Assembly (NCBI RefSeq): GCF_000264995.1
Contig: NW_006767433.1
Location: 1,706,876-1,770,875 of the forward strand
Source: Punctularia strigosozonata HHB-11173 SS5
Lineage: Eukaryota > Basidiomycota > Agaricomycetes > Corticiales > Punctulariaceae
Direction of reading: 5' to 3'
Length of the DNA stretch: 64,000 nt
Of the stretch, positions 45,401 through 57,206 are shown one piece after another. Under the pieces are notes generated by a model. It made no database searches, was not told the DNA's origin, and saw nothing but the letters and a program-made list of their open reading frames with translations. Position 1 is the first letter of the stretch, and every line of letters starts with the position of its first letter. The translations under genes and the position numbers were made by a program.

Positions 45401-46614
45401 TTAGATGTCCAGGTCCTCGTCGGGATCGTCGTCGTCGATGTCGTCCGCCGAGTCTGGGTCATAATATATGGCTGCTGGGACTTGCGACACAACTGGTTTA
45501 CCTGTTTTGAGCATCTGAATATCATGTCGGTGACATTGGATACAATGTTGTTCTGTACCTTCGTGTGCGTATGGAAGTGGGACCTGGGCCCTGGATTTTT
45601 GTTGTGAAGGCGTCAGGTTGAGGTTGAACGACACATTCGCCGTCGGATCGTGTACCACCTGCTGCACGGTTTATCGGTCAGTCAAACAGGCATGGCTTCA
45701 ATCACGATCCTTACCTCCTCCTTGGCTGGTGTCTTTGCGAACAGGTGTTGTAAGGCTTTGAGTGCCTTCAATTCGCATGGGCCATTGACGCTCCATCCTT
45801 GCAGCTCCCGTTGTACGCCATGATGGCCGCCAGATTTCCGACCAGACGGGTCGCCACCCCTGACGAGAACTTCGATCACGAATTCACGAATCGTGCTCGA
45901 ACCTTCACCGTCGCGATCGAAAACCAAACGATTTACATCGTGCTGCCTTTCCGCAAGGGGTAAGAAGACGCGCCAGAACTTCGCTGGCGGCGAGAGAGGC
46001 GGCGGCGGGGTCAAGTACGAAGACGCGAGATGGTCGAGGACCGCAGTAGGGTACGCCGTGATCGATGTGAGACTCGCAGAAAATCTCGTCGTGCTCAATA
46101 GTGCGGGCAGGTTGGATGCACCGGTTGAATGGATGATCAGACGGGACGACGGTGGTGAGCGGACCAACGCGAACAAAGACGACACGAAGCGGTATACCGC
46201 GGCATCGGACTCAACGTCGGCTACGAGCGTGTCTATGCTGTCGATCACGACCGAAAGTCGTTCCGATGGAGCTGACGGCACAAAATCAGACCGGGTCGAT
46301 GGACCTTTCGGGGATAGTATACCTTCGGCATTTACTGCATCGATGATGGCCTGGCAAGGATCGAAGTACGTATCCGAGTAACCCGGTACGTTGTCGGTCC
46401 AATCAAAGACTTTTGCCACCGAGCGTTGCGGATCGACGAGCGTAGATGGAGCGTAGCTCAGGCAGAAGAGCAATATTGTTGACGATTTCGACGCTGAACC
46501 GAGGCAATGTCTGAGGACCGGTATACATGTCTGCGCAGTGGATGAGCGCAATAAGAAAAACGGCCGCGCTTGCTGCCTCGAATCGGTCAGCAGAGAGAGT
46601 AAGTCGGCAACCAT
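45401..46614 (-). CDS. ELP5: Elongator complex subunit Elp5
   Basis: Elp5 with Elp4 and Elp6 forms the RecA-like ring of Elongator, which modifies wobble uridines of tRNA. From the ATG at 46614 the frame reads MVADLLSLLTDSRQQARPFF and ILLFCLSYAPSTLVD. Then come VFDWTDNVPGYSDTYFDP, RLSVVIDSIDTLVADVESDA (a RecA-like Walker B strand) and RLIIHSTGASNLPALLSTTR. After introns the C-terminus is TANVSFNLNLTPSQQKSRAQ, VPLPYAHEG/KPVV, and AAIYYDPDSADDIDDDDPDE ending DLDI, the diagnostic Elp5 acidic end. Two introns near the 3' end join in frame. Confidence 0.85.
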
Positions 46615-47263
46615 CCTTCCGGTACAGCTGCGGCACCGCCTCAACGTTCTTGCTTGACGACCTCCACGAAACCAGGAAGTTGCAACCCAGTGCTTCACTA
46701 CGCCGAACTTGATATCAACCAATGGACACCTACAACATATTGTTTTGTGCTTCCTTTCCATTGAGACGACGCCCGGCATCATTAGGCAAGCATGGCTGTG
46801 CACCAATGTTCTTCGAGGAGCTGCCAGTGTGCTATGCTTCATTTACAGCGTCTTCCTAGAGAATCTGGTTCGGGGACGGATCGACGTGATTAGACCGCGA
46901 CCTACACCTACACGCAGATTGCCTTGCGATGCACATCTCTCGTTCTCACCATCAAGGTACATGCATGGGAGGGAGCCAAAGAAACAAATGCGTGCAACAG
47001 ATTATGCTCAGCAGTGCAACACATGGAGTTAGTTGCGATTCCGCACCACACGGAAGCGCGCGCATTTCCGTCACCGGGCCCGGGCACTACTGCATGTATA
47101 AGAGCATGAGCACCTCGGTGTCCGGTTCTTCACCCCGGTCGGTCTTCACCAAAGCCCCTCGTCCCCTTCGTCAGAGCTGAGCTCACTTTTTTAAAACGCG
47201 CCTTCTCCAATTCGACATTATTTCCTTTCGTTGCTCCTTTGTTATCCGCTCCTTATTACGAAG
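46615..47263. promoter_or_regulatory. Divergent region ELP5 / secreted lactonase, TATA-like box
   Basis: This 649-base divergent spacer has a TATA-like sequence (tgtataagagc, about 47095) and a CT-rich stretch just upstream of the lactonase start. The short frames in it show no similarity. Confidence 0.4.
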
Positions 47264-48898
47264 ATGATGTTCTCCAAGTCTTTCGCTTCCCTTGTTATCC
47301 TTGTCTCTGCTGCTTGCGTTTCTGCGGCTCCCGCCAGCCGGGGCGGTGACCGGGGACACGTTCAGATGAACAACGGAGGCCTCAAAGGCAATTCTGTCGG
47401 CGCAGCGTACTGTAAGAAGAGCGACTCAGCCGTTTAGACACAGCTCGCTCAATCATGACGTTGCAGTCATCACGAACGAAGCTGACAGGAACTTTGTTGT
47501 ATCTGCCGACATCGGTTCGGATGGCAAACTGGTACGTGGTTCAGCCTCGAAGTAGCATCCGGAAGAGGTTGACCAAGATCTCGGTAGACCCTTGCTAGGG
47601 CCACCAGTGCGGGTGGCCGCGGTCAGCACGGCAACACCGACCCTAACGGCCCAGACGGTTTATTCTCGCAAGCCTCCATCAAAGCTTCCCAGACCGGCAA
47701 AATCCTTGCCACGGTTAACGTACGCCGTGCAAACCCCTGTCTGCTAAACGGCTGAAAGGCTAAATCACGTTTTTTCAGCCTGGTTCCGACACCGCTGCAG
47801 TGTTCGCCATCAACCCGCAGAACCCATCAGAGATCCAGATGATTGGAGAACCCGTGTCCACGGAGGGCGAGTTCCCTATGTCGTTGGCCATCAACAAGAA
47901 CGGCGACAAAGTTTGCGGTATGTCACAGAACTGAACGTCGCTCTTACGGGCCTTAAATCTGATTCCGCCTTACAGTCCTGAACGGAGGCCAAGTGGATGG
48001 TGTCAAGTGAGTGATAGACACAACCAGCAATGCGATGCGCAAGGCTGATGGTCATTAATTCAGCTGCTACAAGGTCGACCAGAAACTCGGCTTGATTACG
48101 ATCCCGGGCACGCTCCGCCCCCTCGGCATCAACCAGACCACGCCCGCTACTGGCCCCGCCGGCACGGCGTCCCAGCTGCTTTTCAGCGAGGACGAAAAGT
48201 CGCTTATCGCCTCGGTGAAGGGCACCCCTCCCCAGCCCGGTTTCCTTGCCGTCTGGTCCGTCGCTGACGATGACACCCTCTCCGCCGACTTCACCAAGGT
48301 CGCGCCCGCCTCGGGCGGCCTCCTCCCCTTCTCGATGACCGTCATCCCGGGCAAGAACGCGATCCTCGCCACCGACGCTGGTCTCGGCTTCGACGTCTTC
48401 GACTTCTCCGGCGTCCAGTCCGGCGGAAACTCGCAGCAGGCTGTCGCTGCGAGCGGGAAGAGTAGCGCGGTGCCCATCTCCGGCCAGGTCGCCACCTGCT
48501 GGAGCAGCCTTAGCGAGAAGACGGGCAACTTCTACCTGACCGACATCGGCACCGCGACGGTGACCGAGGTCAACCTCGACCAGAACCTGAAAGGCACGAT
48601 CGTCAAGCAGTACCCCCAAATTGCGGGTTCTGGCACGATCGATAACGCCATCGCCACTGTTAACGGCAAGGAGTACGTGGTCTCGCCATCTTAATGTAAC
48701 GGATTGCCTGACTGACGGTTTCGCAGCTTCCTGTACGTGCTCGGCGCGAACGCCACGCAGATCGATGTTCTCTCGCTCGATGCGCCAGGCCAGGCCACTG
48801 GCATTCAGACCTTGGACATTGCTGGCCCAGCCAAGTCCGCTGGCCTGACCGTCAACGGGTTTAACTTGCAGGGCATGACCACCTTCGTCAAGAACTGA
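47264..48898 (+). CDS. Secreted lactonase-like beta-propeller protein
   Basis: A cleavable signal peptide opens the protein (MMFSKSFASLVILVSAACVS, then AAPAS). The spliced body has repeated propeller-blade strands: VITNEADRNFVVSADIGSDG, RGQHGNTDPNGPDGLFSQAS, GSDTAAVFAINPQNPSEIQM, FPMSLAINKNGDKVCVLNGG, NCYKVDQKLGLITIPGTLRP, ASQLLFSEDEKSLIASVKGT and FFTLTDIGTA-like blades. This matches the seven-bladed 3-carboxy-cis,cis-muconate lactonizing/lactonase family as seen in secreted fungal paralogues. Catalytic activity is not demonstrated by sequence. About six short introns interrupt the 5' third. The dienelactone hydrolase gene converges on it, though neither gene alone defines a pathway. Confidence 0.85.
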
Positions 48899-49043
48899 GG
48901 ACCGCTGTGTCAACAGGTCGCTCGGGAATAGGGTTCATTCATCTTCGGACGGGTTAGACTATAGCACACGAAATCATGTCGCAATTGTGATATTTGCCCC
49001 TCGCAATTGATTGGAATTGGTCGCGCGTTACATTCGGGTCGAC

Positions 49044-50466
49044 TCAGCAGACGTGTTCTATTTCTTGGGGCCCCCCAGCCTTGGGTCCTAGGTCCCTACC
49101 GACTGTGCGCTCGAACACCTCGAGCATATATCCAAACAGCGAGCGAGTTAGTGCGGCATCCCAGCGGCCCTTGGAGGACTCGTCGCGGATGAACGCATGC
49201 TGAGCTTGGACTTCCAAGAACTAGGTTGAGAATTGTTAGTAAGGAAGCGCACGTCGAGCGCATCCATGCTCACCGAAACGATAACGTTCGCATCCTCTAG
49301 TTCTTTGCGGATGAGGTCGCGGCCGGCACGTGGGACGTGGGTGTCTTGTTTGCCGAAGATCATCTAGGAGAGGGGTATCGCTCCCAAGTGAAGATGGCGA
49401 GGATAGCGTATGCTCACAACCAACTCGCCCTTGCCCGTGAGATCACCTTTGCGAACCTTCTCGAGCGAATCGTCTTTCTTGCCCTTGCCGAGGGTAGCGC
49501 TGTGGATGTCCGTCGCAAAGAAGCATACGGAGGAAAGCACGCGGGGATCAAACGCAGCCTGGAAGGGCTGGTTATTTCATGTCGATCTCAGCCAAGGCAG
49601 TACCTACGCGGAACGCCTGGAGCATACATTCGATATGAGCCAGGAGGAACTTGGGTCACAATAGATTTTACGTGCCAAATGTCCTCCAAGACACATTCCG
49701 GTAGCTGCGAAATGATACAGCATGAGCGGAAGTATGCATAACTTATGAAAAAAACAAACCTGCTATCCGTCCGTTGCAATTCTTGAGCGAACAGAGAAGA
49801 TCCACGGACAGCTTTGCATCCTTCCAGTGCGGGACGTGAACATCAACGACTGGGATCCGCGGTGATGTTTTCAGCATACCTCGTCATATGCGGCAACCTC
49901 TTTCTCAATCTGGAAGTTTACGTCAGGAATCTATTCATTGTGGCGCGCTGCACACGAACCTTGTACTTGTTCCCGCGATCGGTACCTTGTCGAAGTCGGT
50001 AACCCAGTATCCATTGAGCGATGGAGAATGACGAACCTTCGACGTCGTACGGGATAGGTTCAGGTCCTTCAAACTCATGAAAGCTCGAAGGGCACGCTGT
50101 GATGCGATTGTACGTATTCTGGACGTGCACGGACGAAGCAGCGACGGACCGACGACATATCCTTGACTAGCGATCTGGCCAGCGAATCGTTCGACAGGCC
50201 CGGTGACCTGATAGATCTCGCTGGAACGTGGTTCGCTTTCGTACGGCATCCAATCCGAGGTGGATATGCTTTACCTGAAGACGACGACGCCTAGCAAGAT
50301 CAGCCCACAGTGAGCCTAGTGTGAGCACGAATGTCTAGTCTGGCGCGCCTGGGAACTTGGCCGACGGATATCCGGGGACGTTGGGGGATATCACGAATAT
50401 GCGGATCGGGCGGCCATTGGGGTTGAGCGCGTGCGGGACGTCGTGGTGTTCTTTGGTGATCAGCAT
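49044..50466 (-). CDS. Dienelactone hydrolase family protein
   Basis: Alpha/beta hydrolases of this family open dienelactones in aromatic degradation and related substrates. The start at 50466 gives MLITKEHHDVPHALNPNGRP and IRIFVISPNVPGYPSAKFPG. A 16-base microexon (50275-50290) then completes GVVVF, and the frame continues SEIYQVTGPVERFAGQIASQ, GYVV, CPSSFHEFEGPEPIPYDVEG. Later exons encode SSVCFFATDIHSATLGKGKK with the nucleophile Cys in the VCFF region. LIFGKQDTHVPRAGRDLIRK with the catalytic Asp follows, then EVQAQHAFIRDESSKGR with the catalytic His, and the end RDLGPKAGGPQEIEHVC, stop at 49044. The intron before the microexon seems to use a GC donor. At least eight introns are inferred. 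Confidence 0.83.
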
Positions 50467-50650
50467 CGTACCCAACAGAGAGATAAGATTGTGCGGCGAT
50501 CGTGGCCGACGCGCCAGGCGCCCCAAATCAATGTTGGGGACAGATTCAGCGCGCACGTTCGTCGTACCTTACGCTTGCTCTCCTGTCCTCAAAAAGTCTC
50601 GACGGCGATGGCGCAGGCCTTCAGCACTACTGTCCTGTTCCTGGTTCGCG

Positions 50651-51554
50651 ATGCCTGTCGAAGCCCGCATTCGTCGCTATGAACCCGCCGACGACAAGCT
50701 CGTCCGCTTCCTCGTGGGCAAGGTCAACATGGAGGGGCTCGCGACCGCCAACGTCCGAGGTATCCGCCTCTCGTCGAACTTTGAGGTGGTCGCGTGCTCA
50801 CAGCCGTTACAGTGTGCACCAACCCTTTGATGATTGCCCTCTGGATCGGCCTCTCCGCTGTCATGATACAGTATATGGGGTGGTGGCCCCAGCAGGGCCA
50901 GGGCCTCTGGGCCTACCTTCGTCCTTTGCCCGCTTTCGCGGCTATGGCCGTGCCTCTTATGTTCGCCTCGGACTGGTACGTGGGTTCCATCGACTCACCA
51001 AATTCTCAAATTGATTGTGTTCCGCCGTCAGGTATAACCGACCGTCATTTGAGGACCTGCTGTCGGAGACCATGCGCCGCCCGGACATGAGAGATATCCA
51101 GGCGTTTTACTCTCGCTCGCCCTCCTCCGCCTTCTGGCTCCTAGAGCTCGGCGAACATGTCATCGGCCTCATCGCGATCGATGCTTCGCCCGACTCAACT
51201 TCACAGGCCGTCATCCAGGACAGGCAGCAGACGGAGGGCGCGTTGACGGACGGCACCTCTTCGGACGCGGTCGTTCGTCATTTCTTTGTCGAGGAACAGT
51301 ACCGCAAAACGAAGATCCAAGACGACCTCCTTGTTCATTGTCTCAAGGAGGCTTTCTCGGCCGACCCTAACAGGCGTATCCGCACGGTCATCGCCGACCA
51401 GAGCGAGCTAGCGCCTTACATCGCTCGGTCGCTCAAAGAGCATGGTTTCCGATCTGCTAGGGAGAATCATCCCTCGAGAAACCGACATGTAGGGATCCTA
51501 AAGTGGACAATTTCCCCATGTTCGCTTGACAGGCAAAGATGGGACTCCATGTAG
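50651..51554 (+). CDS. Membrane-associated GNAT acetyltransferase
   Basis: The N-terminal exon (MPVEARIRRYEPADDKLVRF) has the first strand and helix of a GNAT fold. It is followed across an intron by two hydrophobic segments (PLMIALWIGLSAVMIQYMGW and AFAAMAVPLMFASDW). After another intron the fold resumes: YNRPSFEDLLSETMRRPDMR, SAFWLLELGEHVIGLIAIDA, HFFVEEQYRKTKIQDDLLVH (acetyl-CoA loop, divergent from the usual R/Q-x-x-G-x-G/A) and YIARSLKEHGFRSAR. A pair of membrane helices inserted in the N-terminal half of the GNAT domain is also known from the NAT8 group. The substrate is unknown. The start lies 184 bases from that of the divergent hydrolase gene. Confidence 0.75.
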
Positions 51555-51793
51555 CTACCGCATAGTACATGTTCACCAACTCCTTAATCATGCAAAGTAT
51601 CCTTGGAGTGTAACCCCGACGGAAGCCAGCATTTGACCACCGCCGTCGTCTTCGTTGCAGTATACAGACGCTATACAGTTACAACAGTATATGGTTCGTG
51701 ACATCGTGCAGCGAGAATGAGGGAATATATGCGGAGGGAGCGAGACCGGAAGATCCGAAAAGAAAAAATACAAGTCTACGACGGCTCCAGCAT

Positions 51794-53504
51794 TTACTTC
51801 TTCTTCGCGGCCTTCTCGGCGGACTTGGTGACTGAAATAACGCATCGCGTAAGTATGTTGAAGAAAATCCTACAGAACAACACGAACCCTTGCCACCAGA
51901 CTTGTCGGTCTTCTCGACGGACTTGATGATGCCGACGGCAACCGTCTGCCTCATGTCACGGACGGCGAAACGACCGAGGGGTGGGTACTCGTTGTAGGTC
52001 TCAACGCACATCGGCTTGGAGGGAACAAGCTTGGCGATGCACGCATCACCTGACTTGACGAACTTCGGGCTCGCCTCGAGCACCTTACCGTTACGACGGT
52101 CGATCTTCTCGATGAGCTCCGCGAACTTGCAGGCAATGTGCGCGGTGTGGCAGTCGAGCACCGGTGCGTAGCCGGCGCCGATCTGACCGGGGTGGTTGAG
52201 AATGATGACCTGGGCGTTGAAGGATGCGGCCTCCTTGGCGGGGTCGTTCTTGGAGTCGGAGGCGACGTTACCACGGCGGATATCCTTGACGGACACGTTC
52301 TTGACGTTGAAGCCGACGTTGTCACCGGGGTTGCCCTGCTCGAGCTGCTCGTGGTGCATCTCGACGGACTTGACTTCTGTGGTGACGTTGGACGGCGCGA
52401 ACGTAACGACCATACCGGCCTTGATGATACCGGTCTCGACACGGCCGACGGGAACCGTTCCGATACCGCCGATCTTGTAGACATCCTGGAGGGGGAGACG
52501 GAGGGGCTTGTCGGAGGGACGGACCGGGGGCTCGATGGCATCGATGGCATCGAGGAGGGTCTTGCCCTTGACGACACCGGCCTTGGTCTCCTTGGTCCAG
52601 CCCTTGTACCACGGCATGCTGCAAAACGCGATCAGTATCTGCGATGAGTACGATAGCGATATATCCTACTTGACCGACTCCTCCAACATGTTGTCACCGT
52701 GCCAGCCGGAGATGGGGACGAAAGCGACAGCCTTCGGGTTGTAACCGACCTTCTTGATGAAGGTCGACGTCTCCTTGACGATTTCGTTGAAACGGTCCTC
52801 AGACCACTGTTGTTGAAGGCTATTAGCATTCTGTCAGGAGTGTTGTCTGAGTGCTGCTAACCTTCGTGGTGTCCATCTTGTTGACGGCGACGATGAGCTG
52901 ACGGACACCAAGGGTGAACGCAAGAAGGGCATGCTCGCGGGTCTGGCCGTCCTTGGAGATACCGGCCTCGAACTCACCGGTACCACCGGCGATGATGAGG
53001 ATAGCGCAGTCAGCCTGCGAGGTACCGGTGATCATGTTCTTAATGAAGTCACGGTGACCGGGGGCATCGATGACCTGCAGTGCGCTCAATTGCCGATCGT
53101 GAGGCGCTCAAACGACAAAAACTTACAGTGACCATGTACTTGGGGGTTTCGAACTTCCAGAGGGCGATATCGATGGTGATACCACGCTCACGCTCGGCCT
53201 TCAGCTTGTCGAGCACCCATGCTGAAGAGGCGGGGACACATATTAGTTTCGGTCCGACCAACATATCGAAAATTTGGCTTACCGTACTTGAAGGAGCCCT
53301 TGCCGAGTTCAGCAGCCTCCTTCTCGAACTTCTCGATGGTACGCTTATCGATACCACCGCACTTGTAGATCAAGTGACCGGTAGTGGTCGACTTGCCGGA
53401 GTCGACGTGACCGATGACTAGCGGCACGTTAGATAAAGTGCGATCAAATCACATCGAACGCTGCACTCACCGACGACGTTGACGTGAGTCTTCTCCTTTC
53501 CCAT
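51794..53504 (-). CDS. TEF1: Translation elongation factor eEF1A
   Basis: eEF1A delivers aminoacyl-tRNA to cytosolic ribosomes. The start at 53504 gives [11 protein letters not shown]; introns follow closely. P-loop [21 protein letters not shown]2 region [21 protein letters not shown]3 [20 protein letters not shown] and G4 NKMD are intact. Domain 2 starts [20 protein letters not shown], and domain 3 has [20 protein letters not shown] and [20 protein letters not shown], ending [15 protein letters not shown]. Codon use is strongly biased to C/G third positions, as expected for one of the most abundant proteins. Upstream (53680-53770) the minus strand is CT-rich. Confidence 0.97.
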
Positions 53505-54310
53505 TTTGTGGTTGTTCTACGGCGATACGATGTCAGTGCGCTGTTCGACAACTCGCTGCGGATCAAGGTGCTTTATCTCGCTCGAAGCCGACCGATATAA
53601 GCGATACGACGGTTAAAGAGCGGATGGCGCAGAGAAGGATGTTCAATGAAGTCAAAAACTCACTTAGATCGTTAAGAAATACAAGGAGAGGAAAGGGATA
53701 CAGGGAAGAGACGGAGGGAGAGATCAGGGAGCAACAGATGGCCTTTTCTCTCTCCCAAATTTTGCTTTCCCAGGCTCATCGCGGACCCCCGAATCTTATC
53801 ATCAGTTTTTCCACCCTTATAGACGGGACCGGTGCTTGAAAGCATGGGGCGTCTTGCTAAGCATCGGCGCTACTTGGAGGCGCTTCAAGGGGTAACTCTG
53901 CGCAATTTGCGTTCAGGTAGTGCCCCTGTGCAAAGATCGAGAAACATCCAGGGCTTTCGCGCACCTTTCTTACGTCTCGGAGGCCACGAAGTGTGCTGTA
54001 CAGTACTGAGCTTCACGGAGGTCCGGATCTAGCCCGGGGTGGCGATGCGCTGACTCCCCTCAACCCAACTCCAAGTTCGGCACTGCCACACCACCCACGC
54101 GGATGCAGAAAGTTCCGAAAGCGCATTCATGCATATCGTGCTTAATACTAGTATACACGTTGTGCGTTAACATACACACAGGATTATAACTGTATCTGTG
54201 TCGTGTCGTTTAAATACCTGGTTTCGCTGGTGATACACTTGTACGATTCAAGCCTTCTTCTCTTACTTGGCACCGGAGTAGTTTGCCGCGAGGATATCGT
54301 CCGCGTTGTC
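53505..54310. promoter_or_regulatory. TEF1 upstream region
   Basis: This 806-base spacer lies between the TEF1 start and the 3' end of the kinase gene, both on the minus strand. On the coding strand it has a long CT-rich tract at about 53735-53680, typical of strong fungal translation-gene promoters. It may also contain a 5' untranslated intron. No other gene is seen. Confidence 0.5.
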
Positions 54311-56314
54311 TCATGCTTCCCCTGCGCCCCACCCGCCAGTTCCCATGAGGAAACGCGATTGCAGTATCCGTTCGAAGGTAGGTCGAGCGCTGAGTTCAAC
54401 CTGTAAGCACGCTCTGACCAATGCCGCGGCATCGCCCAGAGCACCACCCCCGTCTGCTTCCAAGCCCTCCGTTTCGTGATCTTCGCCGCATCTCTCGTCC
54501 AGGGCAATCGATGCGTTCGCGAAAGGAGACGTGAGACCGTCCTGTGCCTCTGAGGCAGTGGTAAAGGGGCATTCGCCGCACAGCAACACGTACGCAACTA
54601 CGCCGAATGCCCAGACGTCTTGTTCCTTGCCATGGTAACGCTCGCCTCGTAGAATTTCTGGCCCAGCATAATCGAGCCTGAGAAACAGTCAGGCCCGTTC
54701 TCATTGCAAGTACCTCGTACTTACGTGCCACTGAACGTGTCCCAACCGTTCCTGCGAACAAGACCTGAACTCCCGAAGTCGATCAGAATGCATTTGCCGT
54801 GCGGACCGAGAACAACATTCTCGTCCTTGATATCACGGTGTACTACGGATTATGAGCTCGGTGAACGGAATACGTACTTGACATAACTCACCAATGCCCT
54901 TTGCATGCAGGAACGCCATGGCGTCCGCTATTTGGCCGAGGTAGGTTCGTACCATGTCTGGCGGAAGACCCTGAGGATAACTTTCTACCAGATCGAAGAG
55001 ATCCGAAGGAGGAGATGTATTCTCGTCGGTGGGTTCCATGGTCGTTGATGGCATCACCATATAGTAATATTGCTCGTCCTCAAAGAAGTCCAACATAAGG
55101 CAGATGTTCGGATGACCATTTACGACTTTGCCTTCAATCCAATCATCTTCAATGGGGGGATCTCCTTCTGAGCGCGGCATCGCGTTAGGAAGCGTGGACG
55201 TCGCGGTGGGACGTAATGGATGCCATGGTCGACGCGGGGGTAAGACGTAGGTCGTGGATGAGATCGCGTTCAAGACGTAGATCTCTATGGGAATCGTTCC
55301 GTGCTTGGGATGCCTCTTCCAGCAATCCGCTAATATTCTAGACTTGATGATCTGCTTGATTACCAGGGGCGGCTGAGGGAGAACAGTAAGTTCGTGATCT
55401 GTTGCGAATAGGCTGAACGCGCTTGCCCCTAATGAGCCGTCGTCATTCATCTCTCTTGCACGCTTAACGACGCCGTAAGCACCGCGTCCTATCTCTTTCT
55501 CTATTACGAACTCCAAGATGCTCCGACCACCAAGGAATTGCTCTCGCTCGGGTTCTGGCGTAGGCGGCCCCGCGCTCGACGCGACGCTCAGATAGCTACG
55601 CGCGCTGCCCGATCTGGTGAGCTTTTGAGGCGAGATGAGGGTCGACGCCGCCTCGGGTGGCAATATCGACACGCGACCCGCGATGAGTGAAACCCGTTGT
55701 TGAGATGACCTGCGCCTTGGGCGTGGTGTACCGGGTCGCGATGTTGTAGGCGATCGCGATAATGAAGCGCGATGCACGGCCCCCGGGGACGGCGGTACGC
55801 TTTGGGCAGGAGATATAGGTCGCGAACTAGCAGGTGAGCGGCTCGTAGGAGACGACGATAAGGGCTCCATGGTGAAACGGGCTCCTGTCAAGATCGGGAC
55901 AGGCGAAGAATATGGAGACGGGCTCGCCGGTGTAACCATAGTTTTCGGTGCTGCCAGAGTCCGTGAAAGGGAGGGAGATGGCGATGGAGCGCGGGGAAGG
56001 TGGGCTTTGCCGTGTTGCAGATCTTCGGTCGAGCGCGTCGGGGCCTGATTTTCCTTTTGTGGCGACGCATCGTGCTCCTTGTCGTTGTTCCAGTCGTATC
56101 CGCCGCCCATTACAGTAACTCCCCAACTGTTCACGCTTGGAGTCTTGTGAAGTTTGGGCTTGCCTGGTGTGTACGCCACCCAGCCATCATCATCATCCAA
56201 ACTCAGATCCACGGCGGGAGCAGCAAGCATGCGGCGGCGGATATGGGCTAGGTGGTTATCGCCGCTCAGGGATTCGAGGAGCGAGGGCTTGGAAGTAAGG
56301 GTGGACTGGTGCAC
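54311..56314 (-). CDS. PAS-kinase-like Ser/Thr protein kinase
   Basis: The first exon starts MHQSTLTSKPSLLESLSGDN and holds a Ser/Pro-rich, likely disordered region of about 260 residues (SPSPYSSPVPILTG, PTSRPGTPRPRRRSSQQRVS). The kinase domain begins at IEKEIGRGAYGVVKRA (Gly-rich loop), with the ATP-contacting Lys in LVIKQIIKSRILADC, then VHRDIKDENVVLG (catalytic loop), LIDFGSSG (DFG), DYAGPEILRGERYHGKEQDV and AFGVVAYVLLCGECPF. The helical C-lobe ends LVRACLQVELSARPTFERIL. The sequence around IKSRIL...D-W and DFGSS is most like the PAS-kinase/CAMK-related group (yeast Psk1/2), but no PAS domain is visible. Long insertions sit between the Lys and the hinge. Confidence 0.85.
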
Positions 56315-57206
56315 GTTTTGAGAGGTGGGGGAAAGAGGTTGCCGTCACAGCAGCCGTTCAAGATGGTGACTACGTTCCGCGGGTGTACGATCGGAGGGAG
56401 TTATTTAATTCTGGGGCCTTCTTGTGACGCACGTGAACCTGGGTGCACTTCACTGCCCTCGCCGCCCGCAGCTTGAGCTGCCCCGTTACAACCACCCAGT
56501 GTTTCAGAACTGTGATGTTCTCGTATGAATGTAGTGTATGCCTCATGTCGCTCACCACGAGCTGCGTCGCGGACGAAGTCGGAAGAGACACCAAGCATGG
56601 GCAGTCGCCGCGGAAGAAGCATGCACCGGCTCCGCTGGGAACGCTGACGGCGACTGCCCGCAGTCCGTCTGATTGGGATATAGTAGCAGGCCCAACACGG
56701 AAGTGGGAATCCATGTAGGTGCATGCAAATACCAAGGCCATTGCTTTGCCCTGGCTGTTAGAGGTTTGAATAATTTTGCTGTTGCGTGCGGTCCTTTCGG
56801 TGCTTTGGCAGAGATCTGAGCGTACTCCCACGGACACTTGCAGTGATACATAATAAAAGTACTGTAACCCTAACCTCGGAGTAAGACCCGAGTGCAAATT
56901 TCCTTTTCTGTCATCGCCAGACAGACGCCGCCTCGCCCCCCTCAAGCTCTTCATCCCCGCAAAATCTGTGAGTACGCCTGGCTTTCCTGTTGCTCAATAC
57001 ACGCGCATTCTCGTCTCTTGGTGATTCTGAATGATCCTATGCTGGATATGAGGCGGTGGATGCATCGCGAGCGATGGATGGCTTTGATGCACTTCGGATG
57101 ACATCTGAGCTGGCTTGCATCCACTCCAGTTCACAAGCGCCATCCTCTATTCTGCCCGATGGCTCATCTGGACTGGTGCTGACTCTGCTCCATATCGTAG
57201 ACCGCC
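56315..57206. promoter_or_regulatory. Divergent region kinase / RPL32
   Basis: This 892-base divergent spacer has a CT-rich tract near 56898 (tttccttttctgtc). A splice-like donor (aaatctgtgagtacg, about 56963) suggests a 5' untranslated intron ahead of the ribosomal protein gene, as is common for such genes. Frames in 56401-56954 show no similarity. Confidence 0.45.

Noticed and set aside
47891-48913. 340-codon minus-strand open frame
   Set aside because: It is an antisense shadow of the lactonase-like gene, whose plus-strand exons show signal peptide, propeller strands and splice sites.
57019-57107. Possible C/D-box snoRNA in the RPL32 leader intron (ggtgattctga ... gacatctgagc)
   Set aside because: The C box deviates from RTGATGA, no clear terminal stem or guide could be drawn, and the box spacing is not convincing.
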